Shown: positions 7,634-14,884 of the stretch, in pieces
Layout of the letters: each line of letters begins with the position of its first letter
How positions within the stretch are numbered: the stretch's first letter is position 1
NCBI GenBank assembly: GCA_023382535.1
Contig: JAHDWA010000099.1
Location: forward strand, 1 to 26,395
Length of the DNA stretch: 26,395 nucleotides
Origin: Anaerolineae bacterium
GTDB lineage: Bacteria > Chloroflexota > Anaerolineae > 4572-78 > J111
Direction: 5' to 3'
Position numbers and translations under genes: made by a program
Notes under the pieces: generated by a model
What the model was told of the DNA's origin: nothing
Database searches by the model: none
What the model saw: only the letters and a program-made list of their open reading frames with translations

Positions 7634-9110
7634 ATTTCATCACCTCTTCTTGAGTTGCCTGATCTCCCTCCAAAATCATCGTGATTTGGCCTTCCCGAAA
7701 CACGGCGACTCGATCACTCAACCCTAAAACCTCCGGCAGTTCGGACGATATCAGAATAACCCCTACCCCTTCTTCGGCCATTTTTCTCAAATCACTATGC
7801 AGCTTGGCCTTGGCGCCGACGTCTACGCCACGGGTCGGTTCATCGGCAATCAACACCTTTGGCTTGACGCACAGCCACTTGGCTAGCAAAGATTTTTGTT
7901 GGTTGCCGCCGCTGAGATTGAGCACCTGAACTTCGTCGTTAAAGGGACGGATCTGCATGTAGTCCACGAACCGTTTTGATTCCTCTTTGATCAGATCCTG
8001 CTTGAGCAGCCCGGCCCCGGAAACGAATTGGCGCAGCGAGGCAGCGATAATATTCTCTCTGACGGACATTTTCAGGAAAAGCCCCAGGGTTTTTCTATCC
8101 TCGGTGAGATAACCGAGACCCTGCTGGATGGCCTCGCGGGGCGACCTGGCCTTGATTTCTTTGCCTTCTAGGGTGATTCGGCCCGCCTCCGCCTTATCAG
8201 CGCCAAAGATGGCTCGCGCCACTTCGGTTCGCCCCGATCCAACCAGGCCGGCGAAGCCGAGGATCTCGCCCTGCCGCAAAGAAAAGCTAATGTTTTGGAA
8301 ATAAGGCGGCCGGCTAAATCCTTCGGCAGAGAAGATTGTCTCTCCTACCCTTGAACTCTTGGACGGGTACATATCCTCGATATGCCGGCCGACCATCATC
8401 TGGATGATCTGGTCGGGGGAGGTCTCTTTCGTCTTGACCGTGCCGACCATGTGCCCGTCACGCAGCACCGAAATCTGGTCAGCGATAGTGAATACCTCTT
8501 CCAGCTTATGCGAGATGAAGACGATGGCGATGCCTTTTGTAGTCAGGTCGCGAATGATGGCATAGAGATGGTCAACTTCGGTTCCTGACAGGGCGGAGGT
8601 AGGCTCATCCATAATAATGACTCTGGCGTTGAAGGAGAGCGCCTTGGCAATCTCTACAATTTGCTGCATGCTTACGCTCAGGCGACTCGCCAGGATCGTC
8701 GGGTCAATCTCGATGCCGATCCGCTCAAAGATGGCCCGTGTTTTGGTATAAAGATCCTTCCACTTGATGAAGCCCAGGCGGTTGACTTCCTCGCGGCCAA
8801 CAAAAATGTTCTGGGCTACGTTCAGATTAGGTGCGAGGCTCAGTTCCTGGTGGACCAGGCTAATCCCGCTGTGCATCGCCTGCAAGGGATCGACAAACGA
8901 GCTGGACTGACCATTAAGATAAATGACGCCCTGATCGGGTTGGTGGAGGCCGCCGATGATATTCATCAACGTAGATTTACCCGCTCCGTTTTCGCCGACC
9001 AGAGCGTGGACTTGCCCGGCTTCTACGCTGAAAGTAACCTCGTCCAATACCCGGTTGCCCGCAAAGCTCTTATAGATACCTTCGACTTTTAAGACAGGTT
9101 CTGCCGTCAT
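7620..9110 (-). CDS. Sugar ABC transporter ATPase, RbsA/MglA type (two ABC domains)
   Basis: This 496-residue fused double ATPase is the normal length for RbsA. Domain 1 has Walker A GENGAGKST at 39-47, signature LSVSMQQ, and Walker B IIMDEPTSAL. Domain 2 has the degenerate P-loop GLVGSGRTE near 287-296, an intact signature LSGGNQQK, and IADEPTRGVD. The asymmetry is normal for this family. It powers import by the two permeases. It is 6 bases from the upstream permease gene and overlaps the downstream one by 14 bases, which marks a tight operon. Confidence 0.95.
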   Translation of the reverse strand: MTAEPVLKVEGIYKSFAGNRVLDEVTFSVEAGQVHALVGENGAGKSTLMNIIGGLHQPDQGVIYLNGQSSSFVDPLQAMHSGISLVHQELSLAPNLNVAQNIFVGREEVNRLGFIKWKDLYTKTRAIFERIGIEIDPTILASRLSVSMQQIVEIAKALSFNARVIIMDEPTSALSGTEVDHLYAIIRDLTTKGIAIVFISHKLEEVFTIADQISVLRDGHMVGTVKTKETSPDQIIQMMVGRHIEDMYPSKSSRVGETIFSAEGFSRPPYFQNISFSLRQGEILGFAGLVGSGRTEVARAIFGADKAEAGRITLEGKEIKARSPREAIQQGLGYLTEDRKTLGLFLKMSVRENIIAASLRQFVSGAGLLKQDLIKEESKRFVDYMQIRPFNDEVQVLNLSGGNQQKSLLAKWLCVKPKVLIADEPTRGVDVGAKAKLHSDLRKMAEEGVGVILISSELPEVLGLSDRVAVFREGQITMILEGDQATQEEVMKYATK

Positions 9111-9116
9111 AAATTC

Positions 9117-10136
9117 TCACTCCCTGGTTTCTTTTCGCCGCCGGTACGCATCAACGGCAATGGCTAAGAATACTACGGAGCCGCTGACCACGCTTTGCCA
9201 ATTGGGCGATCCGTGGAGCAGGACGAAACCATTTTTAATCAAGGCGAGCAGCAGCACACCCAGGAAAGTCCCCATGAGATTGCCCGATCCGCCGCTGAAA
9301 CTCGCCCCGCCGATGACCGCCGCGGCAATCGCGTTAAGCTCGTTGCCCAGGCCAAATTGGAAGAAGCCCATCGCCAGCCGGGAGGTCATAAAAATGGCCG
9401 CCACTCCGGCCAGCACGCTGCTGATGACGTAGCCCGAAAATGTCACCGCCGCCACCCGCAAACCGGAAAGCGCCGCGGCATCGGGATTATGGCCGATATA
9501 AAAAGCCTGGTACAACGGCTGCCAGTGCTTGAGGAGATAATTGAAGACAATTAATATCAGGAGGGTCAGGTAAATAGGATAGGGGATACTTAAAAAGCTG
9601 CCCTGCCCTAATTGCAAATAGGCTTCGGGTAAACCGGAGACATACCAGCCCTGGGTTAGCACCGTACCCAGGCCCCGCGCAATCGCCATCATGCCCAGCG
9701 TAACAATGAAGGGGGCTATTTTGAGCCGGGCGACCAGCAGGCCGTTAAACGCGCCGCATAGAGCCGCCACCCCCAGCCCCATTATGATGGCTACCGGGAT
9801 CGGTGTCGTTCCCCCTCCGGCGACGTTCTGGCTTAAACTTAACGTGGTCACTACCCCGGCTAACCCCAGCACCGAGCCGACCGAGAGATCAATGCCGCCC
9901 AGGATCAAGACCAGGGTCATGCCCATCGCCATTAACAGGTCATAGGTCATGCCCATGACCACCGAAGTTAGATTCGTGGGGTCCAAAAACCGGGGTTGAA
10001 GAATGGTAAGAACTATCGCCACAACCAGGTTGATGAGCAATAAGGTCGCGGTCCGGCCTTTGAAAAAGTTGACCAGCCAGCCGGATGCAGCCGGTTTTTT
10101 CTGTGTCAAGGTTCCAGAATCGGATGATCTGGACAT
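9117..10136 (-). CDS. Sugar ABC transporter permease, RbsC/BPD_transp_2 type (second copy)
   Basis: This is a 339-residue polytopic permease with a cytoplasmic N-terminus of about 30 residues. Family phrases include MGMTLVLILGGIDLSVGSVLG, IAPFIVTLGMMAIARGLG, LAGVAAIFMTSRL, AVIGGASFSGGSGNLMGTFLGVLLLALI and a positively charged C-terminus RRRKE. It is homologous to, but clearly diverged from, the permease at 6635-7633, so the pair probably forms a heterodimer. A 100-base gap with a strong hairpin separates it from the binding-protein gene, while the ATPase follows within 6 bases. Confidence 0.92.
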   Translation of the reverse strand: MSRSSDSGTLTQKKPAASGWLVNFFKGRTATLLLINLVVAIVLTILQPRFLDPTNLTSVVMGMTYDLLMAMGMTLVLILGGIDLSVGSVLGLAGVVTTLSLSQNVAGGGTTPIPVAIIMGLGVAALCGAFNGLLVARLKIAPFIVTLGMMAIARGLGTVLTQGWYVSGLPEAYLQLGQGSFLSIPYPIYLTLLILIVFNYLLKHWQPLYQAFYIGHNPDAAALSGLRVAAVTFSGYVISSVLAGVAAIFMTSRLAMGFFQFGLGNELNAIAAAVIGGASFSGGSGNLMGTFLGVLLLALIKNGFVLLHGSPNWQSVVSGSVVFLAIAVDAYRRRKETRE

Positions 10137-10177
10137 CTGCTACCTTCCCTTCCCGTCCCAAGATTGCCGCTTAACTT

Positions 10178-10212
10178 AACCCTTCCCGGAAGCTGAGCTT
10201 CCGGGAAGGGTT
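10178..10212 (-). promoter_or_regulatory. Strong intercistronic hairpin after the binding-protein gene
   Basis: A perfect 15-bp stem joins 10178-10192 to 10198-10212, with loop CTGAG. It lies between the stop of the binding-protein gene and the permease start. No U-run follows on the minus strand, so it is more likely an mRNA-stabilising or processing hairpin (or partial terminator). Such hairpins let the binding protein be made in excess of the membrane components, as in the E. coli malE-malF interval. Confidence 0.65.
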
Positions 10213-10236
10213 CTAATCCTCCATCCTAACGTTCTT

Positions 10237-11268
10237 TTAGAACTTGGGCGGGGTCTTGAACATTTGGACGTCTTCTTTGTAGAGGATGCTGACGCCGGTA
10301 TCTACGGGGTTGTTGACACAGTGGCCCAGCGCGCCATTGGTAGAAGTTACATCTGTGGGATATTTAGCGCCGTAGCACAGGAGCATGCTGGTAAAGCCCA
10401 TCAGGTAGGGATTTTGTCCAACGGTGGCCTTGATCTCACCCTTGTCAATCAACTCGATGACGGGCAAGCCGAAGTCGAAGGCCATGATCTGAACTTTACC
10501 TTCCATGCCGGTGGTGCGCACCGCTGCGGCTGCGCCGGGTCCGGGGTTGCCGTGGGCACCAAAGATGCCGGTGATCTCAGGATCGGCCTGCAGGGCGGCG
10601 GTCAACTGGGCTTCGGCTACTTCGACCTTGCCTTCGTCGTTGACGGTGTCCACTACGATATCGGGAGCCAGCGCCGTCAGGGCATCGGTGAAACCCTGCA
10701 CCCGTTTGGCCAGATGATCGGGTCCGGGGAAGGTGGAGATAACGATCTTGCCAGCGCCGCCGAGCCACTCGGCCATCGCTTCACCGGCCTTGTAACCGGC
10801 ATTGTAGTTCTGTGTGCCGACGAAAGTGAGCCGGGTGCTGTCGGGCGCGTCGGAGTCAAAGGTAACAACAGGAATTCCCGCTTCGATGGCGGCATCAATG
10901 GAGGGCACCATCGGCGCGGCATCGCCGGCGGTGGTGAGGATGCCGGCGACACCCTTAGCCGTCAATTCTTCAATAGCGCGGGCTTCCAGCGAGGCGTCCC
11001 ACTCAGCCGGGCCTTGCAGTTCGGTCTTCACATGCGGGCCAATCCGAGCGGCGGCATCCATCATCCCTTTATAGCACCAGTTAAAGAATTCCGAACCCTT
11101 TAGAAATACCACCATGCCGTAGGTTTCTTCGGCCATTGGCTCTGTCTGGGCGGCCTGAGCGGGAGAGGCTTGAGACAAGGCGGCTAAGGCTCCTCCGGCT
11201 GCCACTGTCGCCATACCGAGGGCAAATTCCCGCCGGCTAACTTTTTTGTTCACTAATTGGTCAGACAT
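10237..11268 (-). CDS. Sugar-binding protein of the ABC transporter, Tat-exported
   Basis: This 343-residue periplasmic-binding-protein type I (ribose/galactose-like, Peripla_BP_4) has a twin-arginine signal at the N-terminus: S-R12-R13-E-F, then a moderately hydrophobic Ala-rich stretch ending near ASPAQAAQ. The mature start YGMVVFLKGSEFFNW, WDASLEARAIEELTAKGVAGI, TFDSDAPDSTRLTFVGTQNYNAG and FGAHGNPGPGAAAAV follow the family layout. It captures the sugar outside the membrane for the two permeases. The ribosome site AAAGGAG precedes the ATG. It is the first gene of the minus-strand operon and a close paralogue of the binding protein at 13805-14860, sharing FLKGSEFFNW, EWDASLE and AIEAGIPV. 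Confidence 0.93.
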   Translation of the reverse strand: MSDQLVNKKVSRREFALGMATVAAGGALAALSQASPAQAAQTEPMAEETYGMVVFLKGSEFFNWCYKGMMDAAARIGPHVKTELQGPAEWDASLEARAIEELTAKGVAGILTTAGDAAPMVPSIDAAIEAGIPVVTFDSDAPDSTRLTFVGTQNYNAGYKAGEAMAEWLGGAGKIVISTFPGPDHLAKRVQGFTDALTALAPDIVVDTVNDEGKVEVAEAQLTAALQADPEITGIFGAHGNPGPGAAAAVRTTGMEGKVQIMAFDFGLPVIELIDKGEIKATVGQNPYLMGFTSMLLCYGAKYPTDVTSTNGALGHCVNNPVDTGVSILYKEDVQMFKTPPKF

Positions 11269-11310
11269 TGATCTTCGCTCCTTTGCTTTTAGTAATGAAT
11301 AAGTTGGTTT

Positions 11311-11343
11311 GCTTTAAAGCAGTTAATGAAGATTTTGATCTTC
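11311..11343. promoter_or_regulatory. Candidate operator dyads upstream of the transporter operon
   Basis: GAAGAT (11328-11333) and ATCTTC (11338-11343) form a perfect dyad with spacer TTTG. Just beside it is the 10-base palindrome GCTTTAAAGC (11311-11320). The decamer TTGATCTTCG occurs here (11335-11344) and again across the binding-protein start codon (11268-11277). They lie 40-75 bases upstream of the start of the transporter operon, where an operator is expected. No clear minus-strand -10/-35 pair could be assigned. Confidence 0.4.
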
Positions 11344-11350
11344 GAATCTC

Positions 11351-11381
11351 TTTGTCCGTTTTTACAATAAATGTCTCCTTT
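11351..11381 (-). promoter_or_regulatory. Loose third copy of the 47-base regulatory repeat
   Basis: TTTGTC (11351-11356), a TTTTTAC tract, CAAT (11365-11368) and GTCTCCTTT (11373-11381) line up, with small gaps, with the copy at 13703-13749. It lies 83-113 bases upstream of the transporter operon's start codon. The match is by eye and gapped, so this is a weak call. Confidence 0.3.
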
Positions 11382-11407
11382 CATCTCCAGAGCTTACATG
11401 GTCTGTC

Positions 11408-11497
11408 ATTTCGAGCGACGACAGGAGCGAGAAATCCCTCAGAACGTCTCTGGTAAGACGAGGCATAAGGGATTTCTCCCTCCGCTCCGGTCGAAAT
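11408..11497. repeat. Long palindromic intergenic repeat
   Basis: Outer arms ATTTCGA (11408-11414) and TCGAAAT (11491-11497) enclose paired GGAGCG/CGCTCC and AATCCCT/AGGGATT blocks and an inner CGTCT/AGACG hairpin (11445-11449/11456-11460). The result is one long imperfect stem-loop about 90 bases long. The TCATTTCGAGCG...GAGAAATCCC phrase is typical of dispersed non-autonomous palindromic repeats in several bacterial phyla. It sits in the divergent promoter region between transporter and sensor genes and could insulate them or act as a bidirectional terminator. Confidence 0.6.
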
Positions 11498-11680
11498 AAT
11501 ACATACTTAGGCTTACCACGTAAGCCCCTCTATTTTGATGGATATTTGTTGGGGTTTGCTGGGTGGCAAGCTGTTTGGCCCTATTCCCTCCCCGTGCCGG
11601 CCCTGGAGGTAAGAACAGCTTCCACCTCCGTTGGTGTTCTACTCTGCCGCTATTCTCCAAAATAGCACAAACCATCTCGC

Positions 11681-11727
11681 CTGTCTGTCACCGAAAAGGG
11701 ACTGGTTCAGCCTGAAAAGTTGACAAA
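11681..11727 (+). promoter_or_regulatory. 47-base regulatory repeat, copy A
   Basis: This 47-base sequence runs from CTGTCT at one end to GTTGACAAA at the other and includes AAAAGGG and ACTG. Its reverse complement recurs at 13703-13749 with the same length and no gaps; I count about 36 of 47 identical positions by eye. It ends 50 bases before the kinase start codon. Candidate binding site for the response regulator encoded at 13040-13696. The embedded TTGACA is not at a proper distance from the TATAAT below. Confidence 0.5.
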
Positions 11728-11763
11728 AAGGCTTCCGCAATGGTTGTAGCTGCATCGAAGGTG

Positions 11764-11769
11764 TATAAT
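11764..11769 (+). promoter_or_regulatory. -10 element of the kinase operon, apparently leaderless
   Basis: A perfect TATAAT ends only 8 bases before the ATG at 11778. Transcription from it would start at or within a base or two of the start codon, with no room for a ribosome site, and none is visible. A convincing -35 at 17 bases upstream is absent (TGGTTG), which suggests activator dependence. Confidence 0.5.
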
Positions 11770-11777
11770 ACGGACCT

Positions 11778-13043
11778 ATGGAAACCCTCAACCGAGACCT
11801 CGATTTTCGAGCCTATACTATCCTCATTGTTGACGACAACCCGGCGAATTTAGGTGTCCTTTTCAATTATTTGGACAGCTACGGCTTTGAACTTATGGTC
11901 GCCCAGGATGGCGAAAGCGGGCTGGAGAAGGCGGAGTATAATCAGCCTGACATCATTTTATTGGATGCCTTAATGCCCGGACTGGATGGCTTTGAAGTTT
12001 GCCACCGCTTAAAAAGCAGCGCCTTAACCAGGGGCATCCCGGTTATTTTTATGACCGCTTTGACCGGCCCCGAAGACATCATTAAGGGCTTTGCAGTGGG
12101 GGCGGTGGATTATGTGACCAAACCGATTCGCCAGGAAGAACTACTGGCCCGGGTGGCAACGCATCTGCGCCTCAGAGACCTGACCCGGCAGTTGCAACTT
12201 GCCAATCAAAACTTGCAACAGGAAGTTATCGAGCGCGGGCAGGCCGAGGCGGCCCTGGCGAAATACCGCGACCATTTGGAAGAGCTGGTTGAACAGCGCA
12301 CGGTTGAGCTGCGCCGGGCGGTTGAACAACTGGAACAGGAAATTATGGAACGCCGCCAGGCTGAAATGGAGGTCCGGCAGAAAAGAGAACAGTTACGCGC
12401 CCTTAGCACCCGTCTGGCTGAAATGGAGGAAACCGAGCGCCGCCGCCTGGCCCGAGAACTGCATGACCGGGTGGGGCAAGAGTTGGGGACACTCAACATT
12501 AATCTCAACATCATGCGCGCGCAGCTCCCTAAAGACGAAACCGGCCTGTTACAATCTCGCCTGGATGACTCGCTGGAGCTGCTGCGGCAGGTGGCCCGCC
12601 ATGTTTATGATGTGATGGGCGACCTGCGCTCGCCGGTACTGGACGATTACGGCCTGGTAGCCGCCCTGAACGGCTACGGCTCTCAGTTTTCCACTCGCAC
12701 CGGGATCAAAGTGACGGTCAGAGGCGGAGAAGAGACCACCCGCTGGCCCCCCTCCATCGAAGATGCCCTCTTTCGGATTGCTCAAGAGGCTTTAACCAAT
12801 GTCGCGCGGCATGCTCAAGCCACCCGGGCCACGGTGAGCATCGAGGCTGCCGGAGACCGGCTGCGCCTGGTGGTCGCGGACGATGGCGTCGGCTTTGATC
12901 CCGCCCAGATAAGTGTGGCCGCAGTGGGACAGGGCTGGGGGCTTATTTCGATGACCGAGCGGGCGGAAGCTATCGGCGGTTCGTGCCGCATCGAGAGTTT
13001 TCCGCAGCGGGGAACTCAGGTCATTGTGGAGGTGTCACGATGA
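11778..13043 (+). CDS. Receiver-linked soluble histidine kinase (NarX/LytS-like HisKA_3)
   Basis: This is a 421-residue cytoplasmic protein. Residues 13-130 are a receiver domain (acid pocket D19-D20, phospho-acceptor D63, T93, K115 in VTKPI). Residues about 135-215 form a charged coiled coil. A HisKA_3 dimerisation domain carries the phospho-histidine H229 in ARELHDRVGQELG. A HATPase_c domain follows, with N-box EALTNVARHAQ and VADDGVGFDP. There is no membrane segment, so it probably takes its input through its own receiver, for example from the hybrid kinase at 14885-18643, and phosphorylates the adjacent LuxR-type regulator. Its stop overlaps the regulator's start (ATGA). The whole is consistent with one branch of a phosphorelay controlling the divergent sugar operon; the wiring is inferred. 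Confidence 0.9.
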   Translation: METLNRDLDFRAYTILIVDDNPANLGVLFNYLDSYGFELMVAQDGESGLEKAEYNQPDIILLDALMPGLDGFEVCHRLKSSALTRGIPVIFMTALTGPEDIIKGFAVGAVDYVTKPIRQEELLARVATHLRLRDLTRQLQLANQNLQQEVIERGQAEAALAKYRDHLEELVEQRTVELRRAVEQLEQEIMERRQAEMEVRQKREQLRALSTRLAEMEETERRRLARELHDRVGQELGTLNINLNIMRAQLPKDETGLLQSRLDDSLELLRQVARHVYDVMGDLRSPVLDDYGLVAALNGYGSQFSTRTGIKVTVRGGEETTRWPPSIEDALFRIAQEALTNVARHAQATRATVSIEAAGDRLRLVVADDGVGFDPAQISVAAVGQGWGLISMTERAEAIGGSCRIESFPQRGTQVIVEVSR

Positions 13044-13696
13044 GTATGACTGTGTTTTTGGTAGATGACCACGCCGTTCTGCGCGACGGCCTGCGGCTGC
13101 TGCTGCAAATGCAACCCGATATCGAGGTTGTGGGCGAGGCCGCTAATGGGCGAGACGCCGTCCAGGGTGTCGCTCGCTCCCGGCCCGATGTAGTGATTTT
13201 GGATGTCATCATGCCCGAACTGAATGGGATTGAGGCCGCCCGGCAAATCCTGACCGACAATCCGGCGGTCAAGATTATCATCCTATCTATGAATTCCAAT
13301 TCCGAGCACATCTTTCGGGCCTTTGAAGCCGGCGCGCGGGGCTATCTGCTAAAGGCATCGGCTGGTTCCGAGGTGGTTGAGGCGGTGCGGGCGGTTTATG
13401 CGGGCCGGCGCTATCTCAGCCAGGATATTTCCGACACGATGATAGACGAGTATGTCCGCCAGCGAAAAAGCGCCGAGGCCGACAATCCCCTGGCCTTGTT
13501 AAGCCCGCGCGAAATGGAAGTTTTGCAGCTCATTGTCGAAGGCCATACCTATGCTGACATCGCTGAGCGGCTGGCCTTATCGCCGGATACGGTCAAAACC
13601 TACCGCAGCCGCATCATGCAAAAGTTAGACATTAACGACCTGCCTGGCCTGGTAAAATTTGCGATTGTGCATGGGCTGACCTCGTTGGACAGGTGA
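13040..13696 (+). CDS. LuxR/NarL-family response regulator
   Basis: This is a 218-residue two-domain regulator. The receiver has D9-D10, phospho-acceptor D55 (VILDVIMPELNG) and the conserved lysine in YLLKAS. The C-terminal LuxR-type helix-turn-helix reads LSPREMEVLQLIVEGHTYAD, then SPDTVKTYRSRIMQKL. I chose the ATG at 13040, not an upstream in-frame one. It has the ribosome site GTGGAGGTG, begins exactly at the receiver, and overlaps the kinase stop by 4 bases. It is the cognate partner of the kinase at 11778-13043 by position and by family: HisKA_3 kinases usually pair with NarL-type regulators. The likely targets are the 47-base repeats nearby. Confidence 0.93.
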   Translation: MSMTVFLVDDHAVLRDGLRLLLQMQPDIEVVGEAANGRDAVQGVARSRPDVVILDVIMPELNGIEAARQILTDNPAVKIIILSMNSNSEHIFRAFEAGARGYLLKASAGSEVVEAVRAVYAGRRYLSQDISDTMIDEYVRQRKSAEADNPLALLSPREMEVLQLIVEGHTYADIAERLALSPDTVKTYRSRIMQKLDINDLPGLVKFAIVHGLTSLDR

Positions 13697-13702
13697 GGTA
13701 GA

Positions 13703-13749
13703 TTTGTCAACCTTTTTCGCCCAATCAGTCCCCTTTTGGGGATAGACAG
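13703..13749 (-). promoter_or_regulatory. 47-base regulatory repeat, copy B (inverted)
   Basis: This is the reverse complement of the 11681-11727 sequence, starting TTTGTCAAC and ending with GATAGACAG. It lies 55 bases before the ATG of the sensing binding protein, against 50 bases for copy A before its gene. Within it is the small hairpin TCCCC-TTTT-GGGGA (13729-13742), which could also terminate regulator transcription. Confidence 0.5.
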
Positions 13750-13804
13750 AGTTGGCAATTTAGGCCACAATAAGCATACGATCAGTGCCCAATGGAGTGC
13801 AAGC

Positions 13805-14860
13805 ATGACTTTTAAAAGGGTAAACATCCCCAAAATTGACCGTCGGAAATTTACGTTCGGTTTTACCAGCCTTATGGCCGCCGGTTTGGTATCGGCATGT
13901 AACTCCCCCGCCGCAGCACCCTCTCCCGTAAATTCAGCGGATCAAACCCAGCCATCCGACCAGAAAACAGAAATTTATGGCCTGGTCGCTTTTTTGAAAG
14001 GTTCCGAATTTTTTAACTGGAGCTATGCCGGCATGCGCGATGCTGCCCAACGTTTGGGGCAGCAGGTACAAACCGAATATCATGGGCCGGTGGAATGGGA
14101 TGCCTCCCTGGAGGTCCGGGCAATTGAGGAGCTGATTGAGCGGGAAGTAGGCGGGCTGGTGGTTACGGCCGGCGATGCCGGGATTCTCGTTCCGGCTATT
14201 GATAAAGCCATTGAGGCTGGTATTCCGGTCATTACCTTCGACTCCGACTCGCCGGCGAGCAAGCGCTTGTCATTTGTGGGCACCGACAACTACCAGGCCG
14301 GTTTTGAGGCTGGCCGCACCATGGTCGAGTGGTTGGAAGGCCGGGGTCAGGTAGCGGTTTCAACCTTCCCCGGCCCGGATCACCTGGTCAAACGGCTAAA
14401 AGGTTTTGAAGACGCCCTGGCCCAGCTTGGCCCGGAGATTGAGCTGGCCGCCCTGGTGAACGACGACGGCAAAACCGAGAAGGCCGAAATTCAATTTACG
14501 GCCCTACTCCGGGCAAACCCCCGGATTAATGCCGTTTTTGCGGCTCACGGGAATCCGGGGCCGGGCGTGGCCGCCGCCGTTCAGAAGGTGGGGTTGGAAG
14601 GTAAAGTCAGCATTATGGCCTTCGACTTTGCTTTGCCGGTGATTGAATTGGTGGAAAAAGGGATAATCAGGGCGACCGTGGCCCAAAACCCTTATTTGAT
14701 GGGCTATCAGAGCATGATGCTCGCCTATGCGGCGCATCAGGGAACGGGCGCTCCCTCGACCACCCCTGGTTTTGGCCCGGTTCCAGCCCAGATTGATACC
14801 GGGGTCCGTATTTTAGGCAAGGACGAGATTGGTCTTTATAAGAACCCGCCCCAGTTTTAG
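13805..14860 (+). CDS. Sugar-binding lipoprotein of the sensing cluster (paralogue of the transporter's)
   Basis: This 351-residue periplasmic-binding-protein type I has an N-terminus with twin arginines R13-R14 in DRRKFTFG followed by the lipobox LVSAC (C32), so it is probably a Tat-exported lipoprotein; a Pro/Ala/Ser linker follows. The mature domain closely tracks the transporter binding protein (FLKGSEFFNW, WDASLEVRAIEEL, AIEAGIPVITFDSDSP, AAHGNPGPGVAAAV). The ATG at 13805 has GGAG 7 bases upstream and starts right before the signal; longer in-frame starts add a non-signal leader. It has no transporter genes beside it but lies between a response regulator and a sensor kinase, so it most likely reports sugar occupancy to the kinase rather than feeding import. 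Confidence 0.9.
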   Translation: MTFKRVNIPKIDRRKFTFGFTSLMAAGLVSACNSPAAAPSPVNSADQTQPSDQKTEIYGLVAFLKGSEFFNWSYAGMRDAAQRLGQQVQTEYHGPVEWDASLEVRAIEELIEREVGGLVVTAGDAGILVPAIDKAIEAGIPVITFDSDSPASKRLSFVGTDNYQAGFEAGRTMVEWLEGRGQVAVSTFPGPDHLVKRLKGFEDALAQLGPEIELAALVNDDGKTEKAEIQFTALLRANPRINAVFAAHGNPGPGVAAAVQKVGLEGKVSIMAFDFALPVIELVEKGIIRATVAQNPYLMGYQSMMLAYAAHQGTGAPSTTPGFGPVPAQIDTGVRILGKDEIGLYKNPPQF

Positions 14861-14884
14861 GCCGATGACGCCAGGAAGGGCAGC

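Noticed and set aside
11720..11769. TTGACA at 11720 paired with TATAAT at 11764 as one promoter
   Set aside because: The spacer is 38 bases, far outside the 16-18 expected. The TTGACA is better explained as part of the 47-base repeat.
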